Shown here: in pieces, positions 55,480 through 64,000 of the stretch
Layout: the number at the start of each line of letters is the position of its first letter
How positions within the stretch are numbered: the first letter of the stretch is position 1
Source: Amycolatopsis dendrobii
Lineage (GTDB): Bacteria; Actinomycetota; Actinomycetes; Mycobacteriales; Pseudonocardiaceae
Assembly (NCBI RefSeq): GCF_014145675.1
Contig: NZ_JACGZW010000004.1
Coordinates: forward strand, 668,088-732,087
Reading direction: 5' to 3'
DNA length: 64,000 nucleotides
Position numbers and translations under genes: made by a program
The notes under the pieces: model-generated
Database searches by the model: none
What the model was told of the DNA's origin: nothing
What the model saw: the letters and a program-made list of their open reading frames with translations, nothing else

Positions 55480-55735
55480 AGGTTTCGGCAGCGGCACCGC
55501 GGCGTTGCGCGAGTATGAGCCTGCGAAGCCTGGCCGCAGTCGGCTTCACTTTCCCCTGCCACGAGCCCGTGCATCCGCTCAACACGAACAGTTGGTCCGA
55601 CGCACGGGTTGGTGAGAGCGCGCAAGATGGTCTGTCGAAGTGCAGTTCGACGTAGTCGCGGACGAAGCAGACCGCGCTGACCTCGCGGCCGACGAGGAGT
55701 TGCAACGGGGCGGAGAGATCATCAGCGGTGGCCAC
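55480..55735 (-). pseudogene. Fragment of a conserved actinobacterial hypothetical protein
   Basis: PLQLLVGREVSAVCFVRDYVELHFDRP matches the start of a short protein type that I recall from actinobacteria (GREVxxVxFVxDYVELxF). After DRP the expected continuation ILRALTNP is in another frame, so a frameshift breaks it. The rest of 55388-56004 shows nothing else. Confidence 0.4.
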
Positions 55736-56004
55736 GCGGCCCTGCTGCCAGAGGCTCAGGGGATTGGGCGTCGATCCTGCGGCAGTCACGTCGCCGGGGA
55801 CGTCGATGTCGTCCGACCAGCGAGCAAGGTGAGTCGAGGCCAGACGGGTGCGACGCCGGCGATGAGGTCGACGTGACTGGACGGGGTCCTGGTGGGGATC
55901 AGACGTCGAGCGGCCCGCGAGAAGCATTTCGCCGCAGCAAAATCTTGTCTGTGGTACGTCGAATGTGTTTGCTGACGGTCACGTGATCGTGGTGGTCTGA
56001 TGCG

Positions 56005-56383
56005 GTGATCGAAATTGGGTGGGAGCGGCCGCTGCACCGGCGTGGCGTTGTCTCGGGCCTTGCGGTGACGGGCGGTCATGTCGTCGTTCACGAGCGCAGC
56101 ACGAGATTGGTGAGTCTTGATCCGGCGGATGGTTCGGTGCGGTGGGATGCTCCGGTCGATACGTGGCCGCGTGCGGTCGCCATCGTCGGCGGTCGTTGTC
56201 TGGTGATCCCGCAGGACCGCTCTCGACTGTCCTGTTTGGACCTCGCGACCGGGCGGCCGATCTGGTCCGCTGACGTTCCCGATATTCCCGGGGCATCTGG
56301 TCGTTTCAGCGACCGTGGTGCTTGTCGGCGGTTGGCGCGGGTACACGCCGCTTCGCGCGTTCGATCTCGCGGCGGGCCGGCTT
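56005..56383 (+). pseudogene. PQQ-repeat beta-propeller fragment
   Basis: Repeats such as TRLVSLDPADGSVRWDAPVD and SRLSCLDLATGRPIWSADVP are PQQ-like propeller blades (LDxxTGxxxW). The third blade (YTPLRAFDLAAGRL) is in another frame, so there is a frameshift near 56285. It then joins directly to dihydropteroate synthase-like sequence. Confidence 0.65.
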
Positions 56384-56940
56384 CGCGATGCCGACCTTGT
56401 CTTGACACACAACCCTGCCGGGGTCAGGAACAAAGTCTTGGACCCCGCGGCTACACGCATGTCGTCGACGAGGCGAGCGCATGGTTGCGAAGGCAAACTG
56501 GGGGAAATCGCCGCACCGGGCCTGCCGGTCGAGTGGGTGTGGTTGGATCCGGGGATCGACCTGGCGAAGACGCCGCCGCAGTCGATCGAGATGCTTCGCG
56601 GATTGCGGACACTGACCAGCTTCAAGCTCCCGCTGCTGATCGCGATCTCCCGAAAGGACTTCATCGGAGCGCTGTCGCCGTCGCCGCCCGCTGAACGGGT
56701 GCCGGGAACTTTGGCGGCACTTGCACAGCTGGCCGGGCTGCCGGGGCGGTAGCCTGTGTGCACGATGTCGCCGCTGCGTCGCAGTTTCTCAGGGTGGCCA
56801 GAGTCTTGTCCTCGGACGAACCGCTGGATCCCGTCCTGGCGGTGCCGTTGCGTTATCGGTGTCAGGCTGTCTCGCAGGAGCTTGCGGACCGATTCGGCAC
56901 CGAATCGGTGCTTTGGCCCGGTGCGGCGGAAAGTCGCTGA
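56384..56940 (+). pseudogene. Dihydropteroate synthase-like remnant
   Basis: Pieces RDADLVLTHNPAGVRNKVL, then GYTHVVDEASAWLRRQTG in a second frame, VWLDPGIDLAKTPPQSIEML and LIAISRKDFIGA, and finally VHDVAAASQFLRVARVL in a third, follow the order of a DHPS barrel (strands 4 to C-terminus). At least three frame changes exist and the N-terminal half is missing. DHPS joins pterin pyrophosphate with p-aminobenzoate in folate synthesis. Confidence 0.7.
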
Positions 56941-56992
56941 TGAAAGACGCGGGAGCCCCTGCTCGGCAAGGGCTCCCGCGTCTTTCATCAGC
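56936..56992. terminator. Bidirectional terminator, 23-bp stem
   Basis: Perfect 23-base arms (56936-56958 and 56970-56992) with an 11-base loop. It overlaps the stop codon of the DHPS remnant and of the convergent inhibitor-like gene. Confidence 0.85.
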
Positions 56993-57398
56993 AGGCGTTG
57001 ATCTTCCAGTAGTCGGCGTTGTCGTTGGCGCCGGGGATGTTGGCCAGGTTCGGCACGTCCCCGTACGGGGGGACCTTGATGAGCAGCTTGTCGGGCGCGA
57101 GCACGACGTCGTTGTAGACGCAGATGGTGCGGTTGCCGTTGTTGATGATCGACGACAGCTGGTTGCGCTTGTTTCCGCTGGACGCGGGCGGGTTGTTGAA
57201 GTCCCCGGACTGCGTGCTGTTGTAGTTGAGATGCCAACCGGTGGTGCCGCGGTTGTAGTTGGCGTCCTGGTAGAAGCAGTAGTAACCGGCCGGACACGGT
57301 GCGGTGGCGGCGGAGGCCGGGGCCGCGGCAAGGACGGTGCCGGCGGCGGCACCGGCCACGGCGGCCGCGAGAGCCACTGCGGAGCGGATCGTGGGCAT
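56988..57398 (-). CDS. Secreted peptidase inhibitor family I36-like protein
   Basis: 136 residues with a signal peptide (to ASAAT). The mature part has CPAGYYCFYQDANYNRGT, a beta/gamma-crystallin-like fold of the Streptomyces metalloproteinase inhibitor type (I36), with Cys residues in CPAGYYC, TICVYND and the terminal KINAC forming likely disulfides. It may inhibit extracellular proteases. The ATG at 57398 with GAGGGGAG upstream is preferred to a longer frame. Confidence 0.82.
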   Translation of the reverse strand: MPTIRSAVALAAAVAGAAAGTVLAAAPASAATAPCPAGYYCFYQDANYNRGTTGWHLNYNSTQSGDFNNPPASSGNKRNQLSSIINNGNRTICVYNDVVLAPDKLLIKVPPYGDVPNLANIPGANDNADYWKINAC

Positions 57399-57674
57399 GC
57401 GGGTTTCTCCCCTCGAAGCGGCCGCCACCGGAGCGGGCGGCCGGACGAGTACAACGCTGCCGGGAACCGTCCCCGTCTCGTCCTCGCGCCGTCCTCCCGC
57501 AGGTCAGCCCGATGAAATCGCGTCTCCGCGGAGGTTCGGAACCGCGCGGTGTCTGCTGACGAGGCCCTGTGGCTGCCGGCAACGTTGTTATGAGTGCCGA
57601 CCAGCTGGTTGCGGCGTGTGGGCGGGTGGTTGATGGGGTGGCTGCTTGGTGGTCGATGATCACGACTTGTGGTC

Positions 57675-58580
57675 ATGAGGTTTCTGTATCTGCTGGTGAC
57701 GCGGGTGTTCGGTTGGCTGGTGCTGTGCTCGCGGTCGAATGCTGCGAAGGATGCGGAGATTTTGGTGTTGCGTCATCAGCTCGCGGTGCTTCAGCGTCAG
57801 GCGTCGCGACCGCGTTTGACCTGGGCTGATCGTGCGGTATTGACGGCATTGGTGCGACGTCGGTGGACCTACGGGAGTCGACCGGGTCGGCCGGCTGTTG
57901 CCGTGTGATCCGCCGGTTGGTGGGGGAGATGGCGAGGGACGATCCGGGTTGGGTTACCGCCGAATCCATTGCGAACTCGTCGGGCTGGGATACACGATTG
58001 CGCCGTCGACAATGTGGAAGATCCTCAAGGATGGGGGAGTGGACCCGCCACCGCGCCGACCGGGACCGACGTGGAAGCAGTTCCTCACTGTCCAGGCCAG
58101 CGGCATTCTGGCGATGGATTTCTTTCACGTAGAGACGGTGTTGCTGCGCCGGCTCGTCCGACTGCGGAGTGGCTGGTGCAGCAGGCCCGGAACCTGCTGG
58201 TTGAACTCGGCGACCGAGTGGACAGTTTGTGGTTTCTGATCCGTGACCGCGACGCGAAGTTCACGGCCGCGTTCGATGCGGTATTCGCCTCGGTCGGCAT
58301 CGACGTCCTGCGCAGTCTTGTTCGGGTGCCGCGGGCGAACGCGATCGCTGAAGGCTGGGTGGGCAGCGGTCGCCGCGAGTGTCTGGATCGGCTGTTTATC
58401 GTCAACCGGCCTCATCTCGAACAGGTCCTGGCCGAGTACGTCAATCACCGTCGTCCTCATCGCTCCTTGGGCCGACGACCGCCCGAACGGCAGGTTCCGG
58501 TCCGGATGCGTGATGCCGGATTGGTACGTCGGCACGGTCGCCTTGGCGGTCTGATCTACGAATATCAGCAGGTCGCGTGA
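57675..58580 (+). mobile_element. Broken DDE (rve) transposase of an IS element
   Basis: Read in several frames: [52 protein letters not shown] (first Asp), IRDRDAKFTAAFDAVFASVG (second Asp), and RANAIAEGWVGSGRRE (Glu), with the tail HRRPHRSLGRRPP. At least two internal deletions (after RAVLTALVR and after LLRRL) and several frameshifts make it inactive. No terminal inverted repeats were found. Resembles integrase-core transposases common in Amycolatopsis and Frankia. Confidence 0.8.
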
Positions 58581-58616
58581 TGTGACACGGTTTTCGGCAC
58601 CCATACGACGACGCAG

Positions 58617-59873
58617 TCATGCGACCCCGGCATTCAACGCCAGGACCGCAGCTTCCCCTCGGGATCCTGTCTTCAGCTTCTTCAAGACATTAGCGACGTG
58701 GAACTTCACGGTGCTCTCCGTGATGCCGAGCCGCTCGGCGATCGCCTTGTTCCGCAAGCCGTGCGCAACGTGTCGCAGGACTTCCAGCTCTCGGCGGTTG
58801 AGTTTCGAGAGGCTGGTCGTGTCCGTGCTGTCCCGGGCGACAGAGCGGGGGAGGACGATCGAGACCCGGCTTCCCCAGCCCGACACCGCGTCGACCTCGA
58901 CGCTGCCGCCGAGTGCCTTCGCGCGTCCGTCGAGCTGGAGGTGCAGCGCGTCGACGTCGAGGCGTCCGGACTCGTGGTCGCGGATGTCCAGCCGCAGCGA
59001 AGAATCGTCGCAGGACCACGCGACGCGCAGCCGGGTCAACGTCGGCTGTGCGGTGAACGCCAGGACCGCTGTGCAGGTCATGGCTCGCGCGGCGGGCGCG
59101 AGCTCTCCGCACAGCGGACGCGTGTCGGGCTGCGGCTCCACGAACTCCAGTTCGGCGTCGTGGTGGCGCAGAACCTGCCGTACTTCCCGGCGCAGCCGGG
59201 CGAAGGCGGTGTGCACCGGCTCTTCGGACAGCGCGAGATCGGTCTTGTGGGCTGACCGCAGAGCCACCAGCGCGGCTGAGGCGGCGTCGGTGGCGGCGGC
59301 TCGGGCACCCTCGGCGTCCAGCTTGGTCGACCGCAGCGCGTTCAGGACCGTGACGAGGGTTCTTTCCTGGGTTGCGGCCATTTCGACGATCGTGCGCGCG
59401 CGTTCGCTCGACGCCGCCCGGGACTCGGTGAGGTAATCGGGGCTCGCTTGCGTGACTTGCTGCCGGATGGATGTCGCGACGATGCCGAACAGTTCGGCGA
59501 GCGGCACCGGACGCGGGACTGGTTTCCGCGCGGTCCGGGGGATCAGGACCAGCAGCGTGCCGATGGGGTCGTGCACGGCCCACACCGGCCGGGCCGCACC
59601 GCCGAGCTGCGCGGTCGTGCTCGTCGCGCGGCCGGGATGCACGGCCGCCTTCAGCGCTTCGAGTTCGGCGATCGCGATCTTGTCCGTCGTCTCCGCGTCG
59701 CCGGCGACCTTGCGGGGCCGACCGGTGCACTCCTTGGTGAAAATGACGAGGGCGCAGTGCGGCCAGGTCTCGGCGAGGAAGCGGGAGAAGCGGCCGGCGA
59801 TGTCGTGCAGCGGGCCGTCCACGACGTCGCGCAGCCCCGGCAGGTCGACGGCGGCGCGGGGGTCGGCAGGCAT
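58617..59873 (-). CDS. LuxR-type regulator with a histidine-kinase-like ATPase domain
   Basis: 418 residues from the chosen ATG; upstream starts at 59978 and 60029 would overlap the divergent promoter. Residues about 1-150 look GAF-like, 190-330 resemble a dimerisation helix and HATPase domain (LHLQLDGRAKALGGSVEVDA, WGSRVSIVLP), and the last 65 carry a LuxR helix-turn-helix (LNRRELEVLRHVAHGLRNKA). No receiver domain is present. Kinase and DNA-binding parts are in one chain. It is divergent from the formaldehyde dehydrogenase gene, its likely target. Confidence 0.75.
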   Translation of the reverse strand: MPADPRAAVDLPGLRDVVDGPLHDIAGRFSRFLAETWPHCALVIFTKECTGRPRKVAGDAETTDKIAIAELEALKAAVHPGRATSTTAQLGGAARPVWAVHDPIGTLLVLIPRTARKPVPRPVPLAELFGIVATSIRQQVTQASPDYLTESRAASSERARTIVEMAATQERTLVTVLNALRSTKLDAEGARAAATDAASAALVALRSAHKTDLALSEEPVHTAFARLRREVRQVLRHHDAELEFVEPQPDTRPLCGELAPAARAMTCTAVLAFTAQPTLTRLRVAWSCDDSSLRLDIRDHESGRLDVDALHLQLDGRAKALGGSVEVDAVSGWGSRVSIVLPRSVARDSTDTTSLSKLNRRELEVLRHVAHGLRNKAIAERLGITESTVKFHVANVLKKLKTGSRGEAAVLALNAGVA

Positions 59874-60022
59874 CCGGCTCAGGATAACCCGTCGGGTGCC
59901 TAGCCGAAAGACCAGGAATTCCTCGCCGGACGACCGGGTCGCGGCGGGCCGGCGCGCCACTAGCGTCGGGATCGGCATGCGCTCTGGCACATGGTTTGTC
60001 GCTCGGCACGAAGGAAGAAAGA

Positions 60023-61108
60023 ATGCCACAGCAGGTACGCGGGGTGATCGCCCGTTCGCAGGGAAGTCCGGTGGAACTGACGGACATCGTGATCCCGGAT
60101 CCGGGGCCGGGCGAGGTGGTCGTCGCGGTGGCGGCCTGCGGGGTCTGCCATACCGACCTGACCTATCGCGAAGGCGGGATCAACGACGAGTTCCCGTTCC
60201 TGCTCGGGCACGAGGCGGCGGGCACGGTGGAAAGCGTCGGCGCCGGGGTCGACTCCGTGCGGCCAGGCGATTTCGTCGTCCTGAACTGGCGCGCGGTCTG
60301 CGGCCAGTGCCGGGCCTGCAAGCGCGGCCGCCCGCAGTATTGCTTCGACACGTTCAACGCGGCCCAGCGGATGACGCTCGCCGACGGCACCGAGCTGACC
60401 CCCGCGCTGGGCATCGGCGCGTTCGCCGACAAGACGCTCGTGCACGCGGGACAGTGCACCAAGGTCGACTCGTCCGCGGACCCGGCCGTGGCGGGTCTGC
60501 TGGGCTGCGGGGTCATGGCGGGCCTCGGTGCCGCGGTGAACACCGGCGCCGTCGGCCGCGGCGACTCGGTCGCGGTGATCGGCTGCGGGGGAGTCGGCGA
60601 CGCGGCGATCGCGGGATCCCGGCTCGCGGGAGCGACCAGGATCATCGCGGTGGACCGGGACGAGCGGAAGCTCGAATGGGCACGCGATCTCGGCGCCACG
60701 CACGCCGTCAACGCGTCCGAAACCGACACGGTCGCGGCGGTGCGGGAACTCACCGGTGGGTTCGGCGCGGACGTCGTCATCGACGCGGTCGGCCGTCCGG
60801 AGACGTGGCAGCAAGCGTTTTACGCCCGCGACCTCGCCGGCACGGTCGTGCTGGTCGGCGTGCCCACGCCGGACCTGCGGCTGGAGATGCCGCTGATCGA
60901 CTTCTTTTCCCGCGGCGGGGCGCTGAAGTCGTCCTGGTACGGCGACTGCCTGCCCGAGCGCGACTTCCCGATGCTGATCGATTTGTATCGGCAGGGCCGG
61001 CTTCCGCTCGAGAAGTTCGTCTCCGAACGCATCGGGCTCGCTGACGTCGAGAAGGCCTTCCACGCGATGCACGCCGGCGACGTGCTGCGCTCGGTGGTGG
61101 TCTGGTGA
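60023..61108 (+). CDS. S-(hydroxymethyl)mycothiol dehydrogenase (MscR/AdhE2-like)
   Basis: 361 residues, zinc alcohol dehydrogenase fold. Catalytic zinc ligands in [10 protein letters not shown] and [10 protein letters not shown]; structural zinc in [18 protein letters not shown] site [12 protein letters not shown]. It oxidises the formaldehyde-mycothiol adduct to S-formylmycothiol and can reduce nitrosomycothiol. The ATG at 60023 has AAGGAAGAA upstream. It overlaps the following metallo-hydrolase gene by GTGA, as in known mscR operons. Confidence 0.92.
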   Translation: MPQQVRGVIARSQGSPVELTDIVIPDPGPGEVVVAVAACGVCHTDLTYREGGINDEFPFLLGHEAAGTVESVGAGVDSVRPGDFVVLNWRAVCGQCRACKRGRPQYCFDTFNAAQRMTLADGTELTPALGIGAFADKTLVHAGQCTKVDSSADPAVAGLLGCGVMAGLGAAVNTGAVGRGDSVAVIGCGGVGDAAIAGSRLAGATRIIAVDRDERKLEWARDLGATHAVNASETDTVAAVRELTGGFGADVVIDAVGRPETWQQAFYARDLAGTVVLVGVPTPDLRLEMPLIDFFSRGGALKSSWYGDCLPERDFPMLIDLYRQGRLPLEKFVSERIGLADVEKAFHAMHAGDVLRSVVVW

Positions 61109-61734
61109 GCGGCCTGCGCATCGAGCGTGTAGTCACTTCCGGCGTTTTCGAGCTCGACGGCGGAAGCTGGGCGGTGGACAACAACATCTGGCTGGTCGGA
61201 GACGACGAAGAGGTCGTGATCGTGGACGCCGCCCACGACGAGAAGGCGATCACCGACGCGGTCGACGGCCGGAACGTCGTCGCCGTGGTGTGCACGCACG
61301 GGCACAACGACCACGTCACCGTCGCACCGGCGCTGGCCGCGAACCTCCACGCGCCGGCGCTGCTGCACCCCGGCGACCAGGAGCTGTGGGAGATGACTCA
61401 TCCGGACCGGAAATTCTGGCCGGTGCAGGACGGAGAACGGATCGCGGTCGCGGGAACGGAGCTGCGGGTCGTCCACACTCCGGGGCATTCGCCCGGCTCG
61501 GTGTGCCTGTACTTGCCCGAGGCAGGCGCGTTGTTCTCCGGTGACACCTTGTTCTCCGGCGGGCCAGGCGCCACCGGACGGTCCTTTTCGGACTTTCCGA
61601 CGATCGTCTCGTCGATCCGCGACAGGCTGCTCGAACTGCCCGCCGCCACGAAGGTCCACACCGGACACGGCGACGCCACGACGATCGGCGACGAGGCGCC
61701 GCACTTGTCGGAATGGATCGCCCGCGGGCATTGA
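61105..61734 (+). CDS. MBL-fold hydrolase coupled to the mycothiol dehydrogenase
   Basis: 209 residues. Zinc motif [22 protein letters not shown], Asp in [10 protein letters not shown], and His in [10 protein letters not shown], the glyoxalase II-like set. It probably hydrolyses S-formylmycothiol to formate and mycothiol, completing formaldehyde removal. Starts with GTG overlapping the stop of the dehydrogenase gene. Confidence 0.9.
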   Translation: MSGLRIERVVTSGVFELDGGSWAVDNNIWLVGDDEEVVIVDAAHDEKAITDAVDGRNVVAVVCTHGHNDHVTVAPALAANLHAPALLHPGDQELWEMTHPDRKFWPVQDGERIAVAGTELRVVHTPGHSPGSVCLYLPEAGALFSGDTLFSGGPGATGRSFSDFPTIVSSIRDRLLELPAATKVHTGHGDATTIGDEAPHLSEWIARGH

Positions 61735-61745
61735 GGACAGCGGAA

Positions 61746-61780
61746 GGCCGGGTTCCGTCCACGGTGGACGGAACCCGGCC
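61746..61780. terminator. Bidirectional terminator, 16-bp stem
   Basis: Perfect 16-base arms (61746-61761, 61765-61780) with CGG loop between the convergent MBL-fold and flavoprotein genes. Confidence 0.85.
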
Positions 61781-61789
61781 ATCGCGTGG

Positions 61790-62992
61790 TCAGGGGGCCG
61801 CGAGGCGGTCGAGCGGAACGTCGGGGTCGGCGAGGAGGTCCGGGTCGATCGGGCGGCGGGAGCGGACGAGCGCCTTGATCGGCTCAGTGACTTCCCAGAC
61901 GTTGACGTTCATCCCGGCGAGGACCCGGTCGTCCTTGAGCCAGAAGGCGATGAACTCGCGGCCGGGCACGTCGCCGCGGAACACGACGCGGTCGTAGCCG
62001 TCGATCGTGCCGAGGAATTCCATGCCCAGGTCGTATTGGTCGGTGTAGAAATACGGCAGTTCGTCGTAGACGTCGTTCTTGCCGAGCATGCCGGCGGCCG
62101 CGACCGCGGGCTGGTTGAGCGCGTTCGCCCAGTGTTCCACCCGTACGTGGCGGCGCAGCTGCGGGTGGTAGGCGTTGGCCACGTCCCCGGCGGCGAAGAT
62201 GTCGGGGTCGCTGGTGCGCAGGCTCGCGTCTACCAGCACGCCGTTGCCGGCTCGCAGCCCGCAGGCGTGCGCGATGCCGGTGTTGGGCTGAGCGCCGATC
62301 CCGGCGACGACTGCGTCGGCCTCGAGCACGGTGCCGTCGGCGAGCTTGACGCGCTTGCCTCGCTCGACCTGGTCGACCTGGACGCCGAGATGCAGATCGA
62401 CGCCGTGCTGCAGGTGCAGGTCGGCGAAAACAGCGGCGACTTCGCGGCCGAGCGCGGGCACCAGCGGCTGGGGGAGTGGTTCGACAACGGTCACGTCGAG
62501 CCCGGCTCGGCGGGCAGCGGCCGCGGTCTCCAGCCCGATCCAGCCGGCGCCGAGCACGACCATGCTGCCGGCGGTGGTGAACAGGCCTTTGAGCCAATCG
62601 GAATCTTCAAGACGGCGCAGGTAGCGGACCCCGGTGGCACCGGGGAGCGTGCGTGCGCTGGCACCGGTGGCCAGAAGCAGTTTCGCGTAGCTGAGGCTGG
62701 TGCCGTCGGAAAGCCGCACCTCGTGCGCCGCCCGGTCGATGCCGGTCGCGCGGACACCCGGGCGCAGCTCGATGCGCTGCTCGGCGTACCAGGTCGCGTC
62801 GTGGACGTACAGGCTGTCGCGGGAGGCGTTGCCGGACAGATAGTCCTTCGACAGCGCCGGCCGCTCGTAGGGCAGGTGCTCCTCGTCTCCGATCAAGACT
62901 ATCCGCCCGTCGAAACCCTTGTCCCGTAACGCTTCCGCCCCTTTTGCCCCAGCCAGTCCGGCTCCGATGACGACGAAGGTCGGCGAGGTCAC
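61790..62992 (-). CDS. Ferredoxin/rubredoxin reductase-like FAD oxidoreductase
   Basis: 400 residues. FAD-binding VVIGAGLAGAKGAEAL, NAD-binding VVLGAGWIGLETAAAA, and the flavin motif TSDPDIFAAGDVAN; the C-terminal reductase domain carries MNVNVWEVTEPIKALV. It passes electrons from NAD(P)H to a ferredoxin or rubredoxin for a P450 or dioxygenase. No ferredoxin gene is nearby. ATG at 62992 has AAGGAG before it. Confidence 0.9.
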   Translation of the reverse strand: MTSPTFVVIGAGLAGAKGAEALRDKGFDGRIVLIGDEEHLPYERPALSKDYLSGNASRDSLYVHDATWYAEQRIELRPGVRATGIDRAAHEVRLSDGTSLSYAKLLLATGASARTLPGATGVRYLRRLEDSDWLKGLFTTAGSMVVLGAGWIGLETAAAARRAGLDVTVVEPLPQPLVPALGREVAAVFADLHLQHGVDLHLGVQVDQVERGKRVKLADGTVLEADAVVAGIGAQPNTGIAHACGLRAGNGVLVDASLRTSDPDIFAAGDVANAYHPQLRRHVRVEHWANALNQPAVAAAGMLGKNDVYDELPYFYTDQYDLGMEFLGTIDGYDRVVFRGDVPGREFIAFWLKDDRVLAGMNVNVWEVTEPIKALVRSRRPIDPDLLADPDVPLDRLAAP

Positions 62993-63053
62993 AGATCAAC
63001 TCCTTTGCGGTACACGCGAAAACGGGGCGGCCGGGCGGCCGCCCCGTTCCGGG

Positions 63054-63668
63054 TCAGCTCAGTACTGGCCGGCCCAGCGGCAGCGAGCGGCCGCCCGTCG
63101 CCGCGGACATCGCGCCGAGGAAGAGATACACCCCGACCGCGGTGAACGCGAACACGACGTATCCGCCCACAGTGGTGAGGCCCGCGGAGCCGTTCACGGT
63201 GCCGAACAGCACGAGTGCGAGCGCGAGGTCGATCAGTGCGAAGAGAAGGGTGAACGCGGCGGGCAGCCGCAGGCTGGCCAGTGTCAGCAGGACGATCATG
63301 ACCAGCCAGGCGGTCAGGAACAGCCCTTGGGTGGACACCGCGGCGTCGGCGGGGATGCCGAACCAGTTGTGGGTCAGGCCGAGCACCAGCACCGCGTAGC
63401 TGAGCCAGAACCCGGCGAAGATGCCGAACACGGAGGCGACGGCGCTCTGGCCCTGTGCGGCGGCCCATACCGCGGCGACGAGCTGGCCGAGGCCGGTGGC
63501 GGGCAGGATGATCGCGATCGAGGCCCCGACGGCGCCGGCCGGGACGTAGCCGGTCAGCACCAGGCCGAGCGCGGTGGCGCCGACGATGAAGGTCGGAACG
63601 CCGATCAGAGCGGGATCCCCCTCGGGAATGGTGCGTGCGGGCGCTTCGGTGGCTTCGGCAGTCGTCAT
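63054..63668 (-). CDS. GPR1/FUN34/YaaH-family acetate transporter
   Basis: 204 residues with six TM segments. The N-terminal DPALIGVPTFIVGATALGLV region stands where NPAPLGLxGF is usual, and FAGFWLSYAVLVLGL is the typical middle helix. Family members take up acetate or succinate with protons. It lies 60 bases from the flavoprotein gene on the same strand and 40 after the next gene. Confidence 0.9.
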   Translation of the reverse strand: MTTAEATEAPARTIPEGDPALIGVPTFIVGATALGLVLTGYVPAGAVGASIAIILPATGLGQLVAAVWAAAQGQSAVASVFGIFAGFWLSYAVLVLGLTHNWFGIPADAAVSTQGLFLTAWLVMIVLLTLASLRLPAAFTLLFALIDLALALVLFGTVNGSAGLTTVGGYVVFAFTAVGVYLFLGAMSAATGGRSLPLGRPVLS

Positions 63669-63708
63669 CGTGTACTCCTCGTTGAGTTGCGAATGATCCG
63701 TGGACGGG

Positions 63709-63978
63709 TTACCGGGTCGTGGGCCACAGGTGGGAAAGCTCCGGATGGTCGTCGTCGATCAGCCGGTTCGCCAAGGCGATCGCTTCTTTCGGGTCGATCT
63801 GGTCGAACGCGGGCTCGCCTTGGGCGAGCGCCTCGAAGACGGTCGCGAGTTCGGCCGCCGCCTCCGGGGACAAGCTGGTGTCCCGCCGGCATTCCACGTA
63901 GCGCAGCCGCAGCACTCCGGCGGCCTGCAGGAGCAACGAGCCGTAAGTGCTGCCCGCGGCTGGGTTCTGGACTTCCAC
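63709..63978 (-). CDS. Unknown 89-residue soluble protein
   Basis: 89 residues, no membrane segment. LSPEAAAELATVFEALAQGE and ALANRLIDDDHPELSHLWP are the main marks; I recognise no family. Start is GTG at 63978 with GGGAG upstream. It probably heads the operon with the acetate-type transporter. Upstream sequence is cut by the window edge. Confidence 0.65.
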   Translation of the reverse strand: MEVQNPAAGSTYGSLLLQAAGVLRLRYVECRRDTSLSPEAAAELATVFEALAQGEPAFDQIDPKEAIALANRLIDDDHPELSHLWPTTR

Positions 63979-64000
63979 GCCGACTCCCTTCTGTTCCGAT

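Noticed and set aside
53870..55927. Very long minus-strand frame opposite the MFS gene
   Set aside because: Ser/Arg/His-rich translation with no domain except a short fragment at its start, which is reported separately as a remnant.

Overview
The window is very GC-rich, with strong third-position bias and dense genes. It comes from an actinomycete, most likely Pseudonocardiales and possibly Amycolatopsis. The support is a mycothiol-type formaldehyde dehydrogenase, an AfsA-family protein, a CsnR-type chitosanase operator, many HxlR/LuxR/LAL regulators and long perfect hairpins between convergent genes. The genus is an inference, not proven by the sequence.

Layout. 0-3.5 kb: a LysR regulator and a tightly coupled operon (SCO-like protein, linalool dehydratase/isomerase-like protein, FAH-family hydrolase). 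3.5-13.4 kb: mainly exported proteins (lipoprotein, tannase-like esterase, Tat lipoprotein hydrolase, serine hydrolase, GH75 chitosanase), a large LAL regulator and an orphan DUF4157 HExxH protein. 13.4-20.5 kb: LLM oxidoreductase with a 5'-truncated amidase, a CitAB/DcuSR-like two-component pair, an HxlR/quinone oxidoreductase pair and an acyl-CoA dehydrogenase. 20.5-34.8 kb: a probable biosynthetic cluster. Its core is an eight-gene operon (KAS II, CoA-transferase, KAS III, flavin monooxygenase, HAD phosphatase, AfsA-like protein, KAS III-like protein, SDR), flanked by an SDR/phosphotransferase/NTF2 unit, a NarL-type regulator, a 14-TM exporter and a tautomerase. 35-44.5 kb: an accessory chaperone operon dnaK-grpE-cbpA-cbpM-clpB followed by a PucR-type regulator, an unknown 110-residue protein and glucose-6-phosphate dehydrogenase. 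44.7-45.6 kb: beta-carbonic anhydrase and a small membrane protein.

At 45.80-45.84 kb lies the 3' half of a tRNA-Lys(CTT), from anticodon loop to discriminator, still followed by its own terminator. This is the classic scar of integration into a tRNA gene, and its polarity puts the foreign DNA to the right. The right part fits: divergent regulator/enzyme pairs (TetR/cupin, HxlR/metallo-beta-lactamase fold), tandem serine hydrolases, and many broken genes (GH2 glycosidase, serine hydrolase, two-component system, FtsX permease, amidase, PQQ-repeat protein, dihydropteroate synthase, transposase). From about 58.6 kb the sequence again looks like ordinary chromosome: a LuxR/ATPase hybrid regulator, mycothiol-dependent formaldehyde dehydrogenase with a coupled metallo-hydrolase, a ferredoxin-reductase-like flavoprotein and an acetate-type transporter.

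How the genes work together. In the biosynthetic cluster a CoA-transferase and three ketosynthases would supply a beta-ketoacyl thioester. The AfsA-like protein would join it to a C3 phosphate, the HAD protein would remove phosphate, and SDR, flavin and acyl-CoA dehydrogenase enzymes would tailor the product, which the MFS pump exports. A repeated CGAGTAC element before the core operon and before the NarL regulator may tie their expression together. This pathway is inferred from families; the product is unknown.
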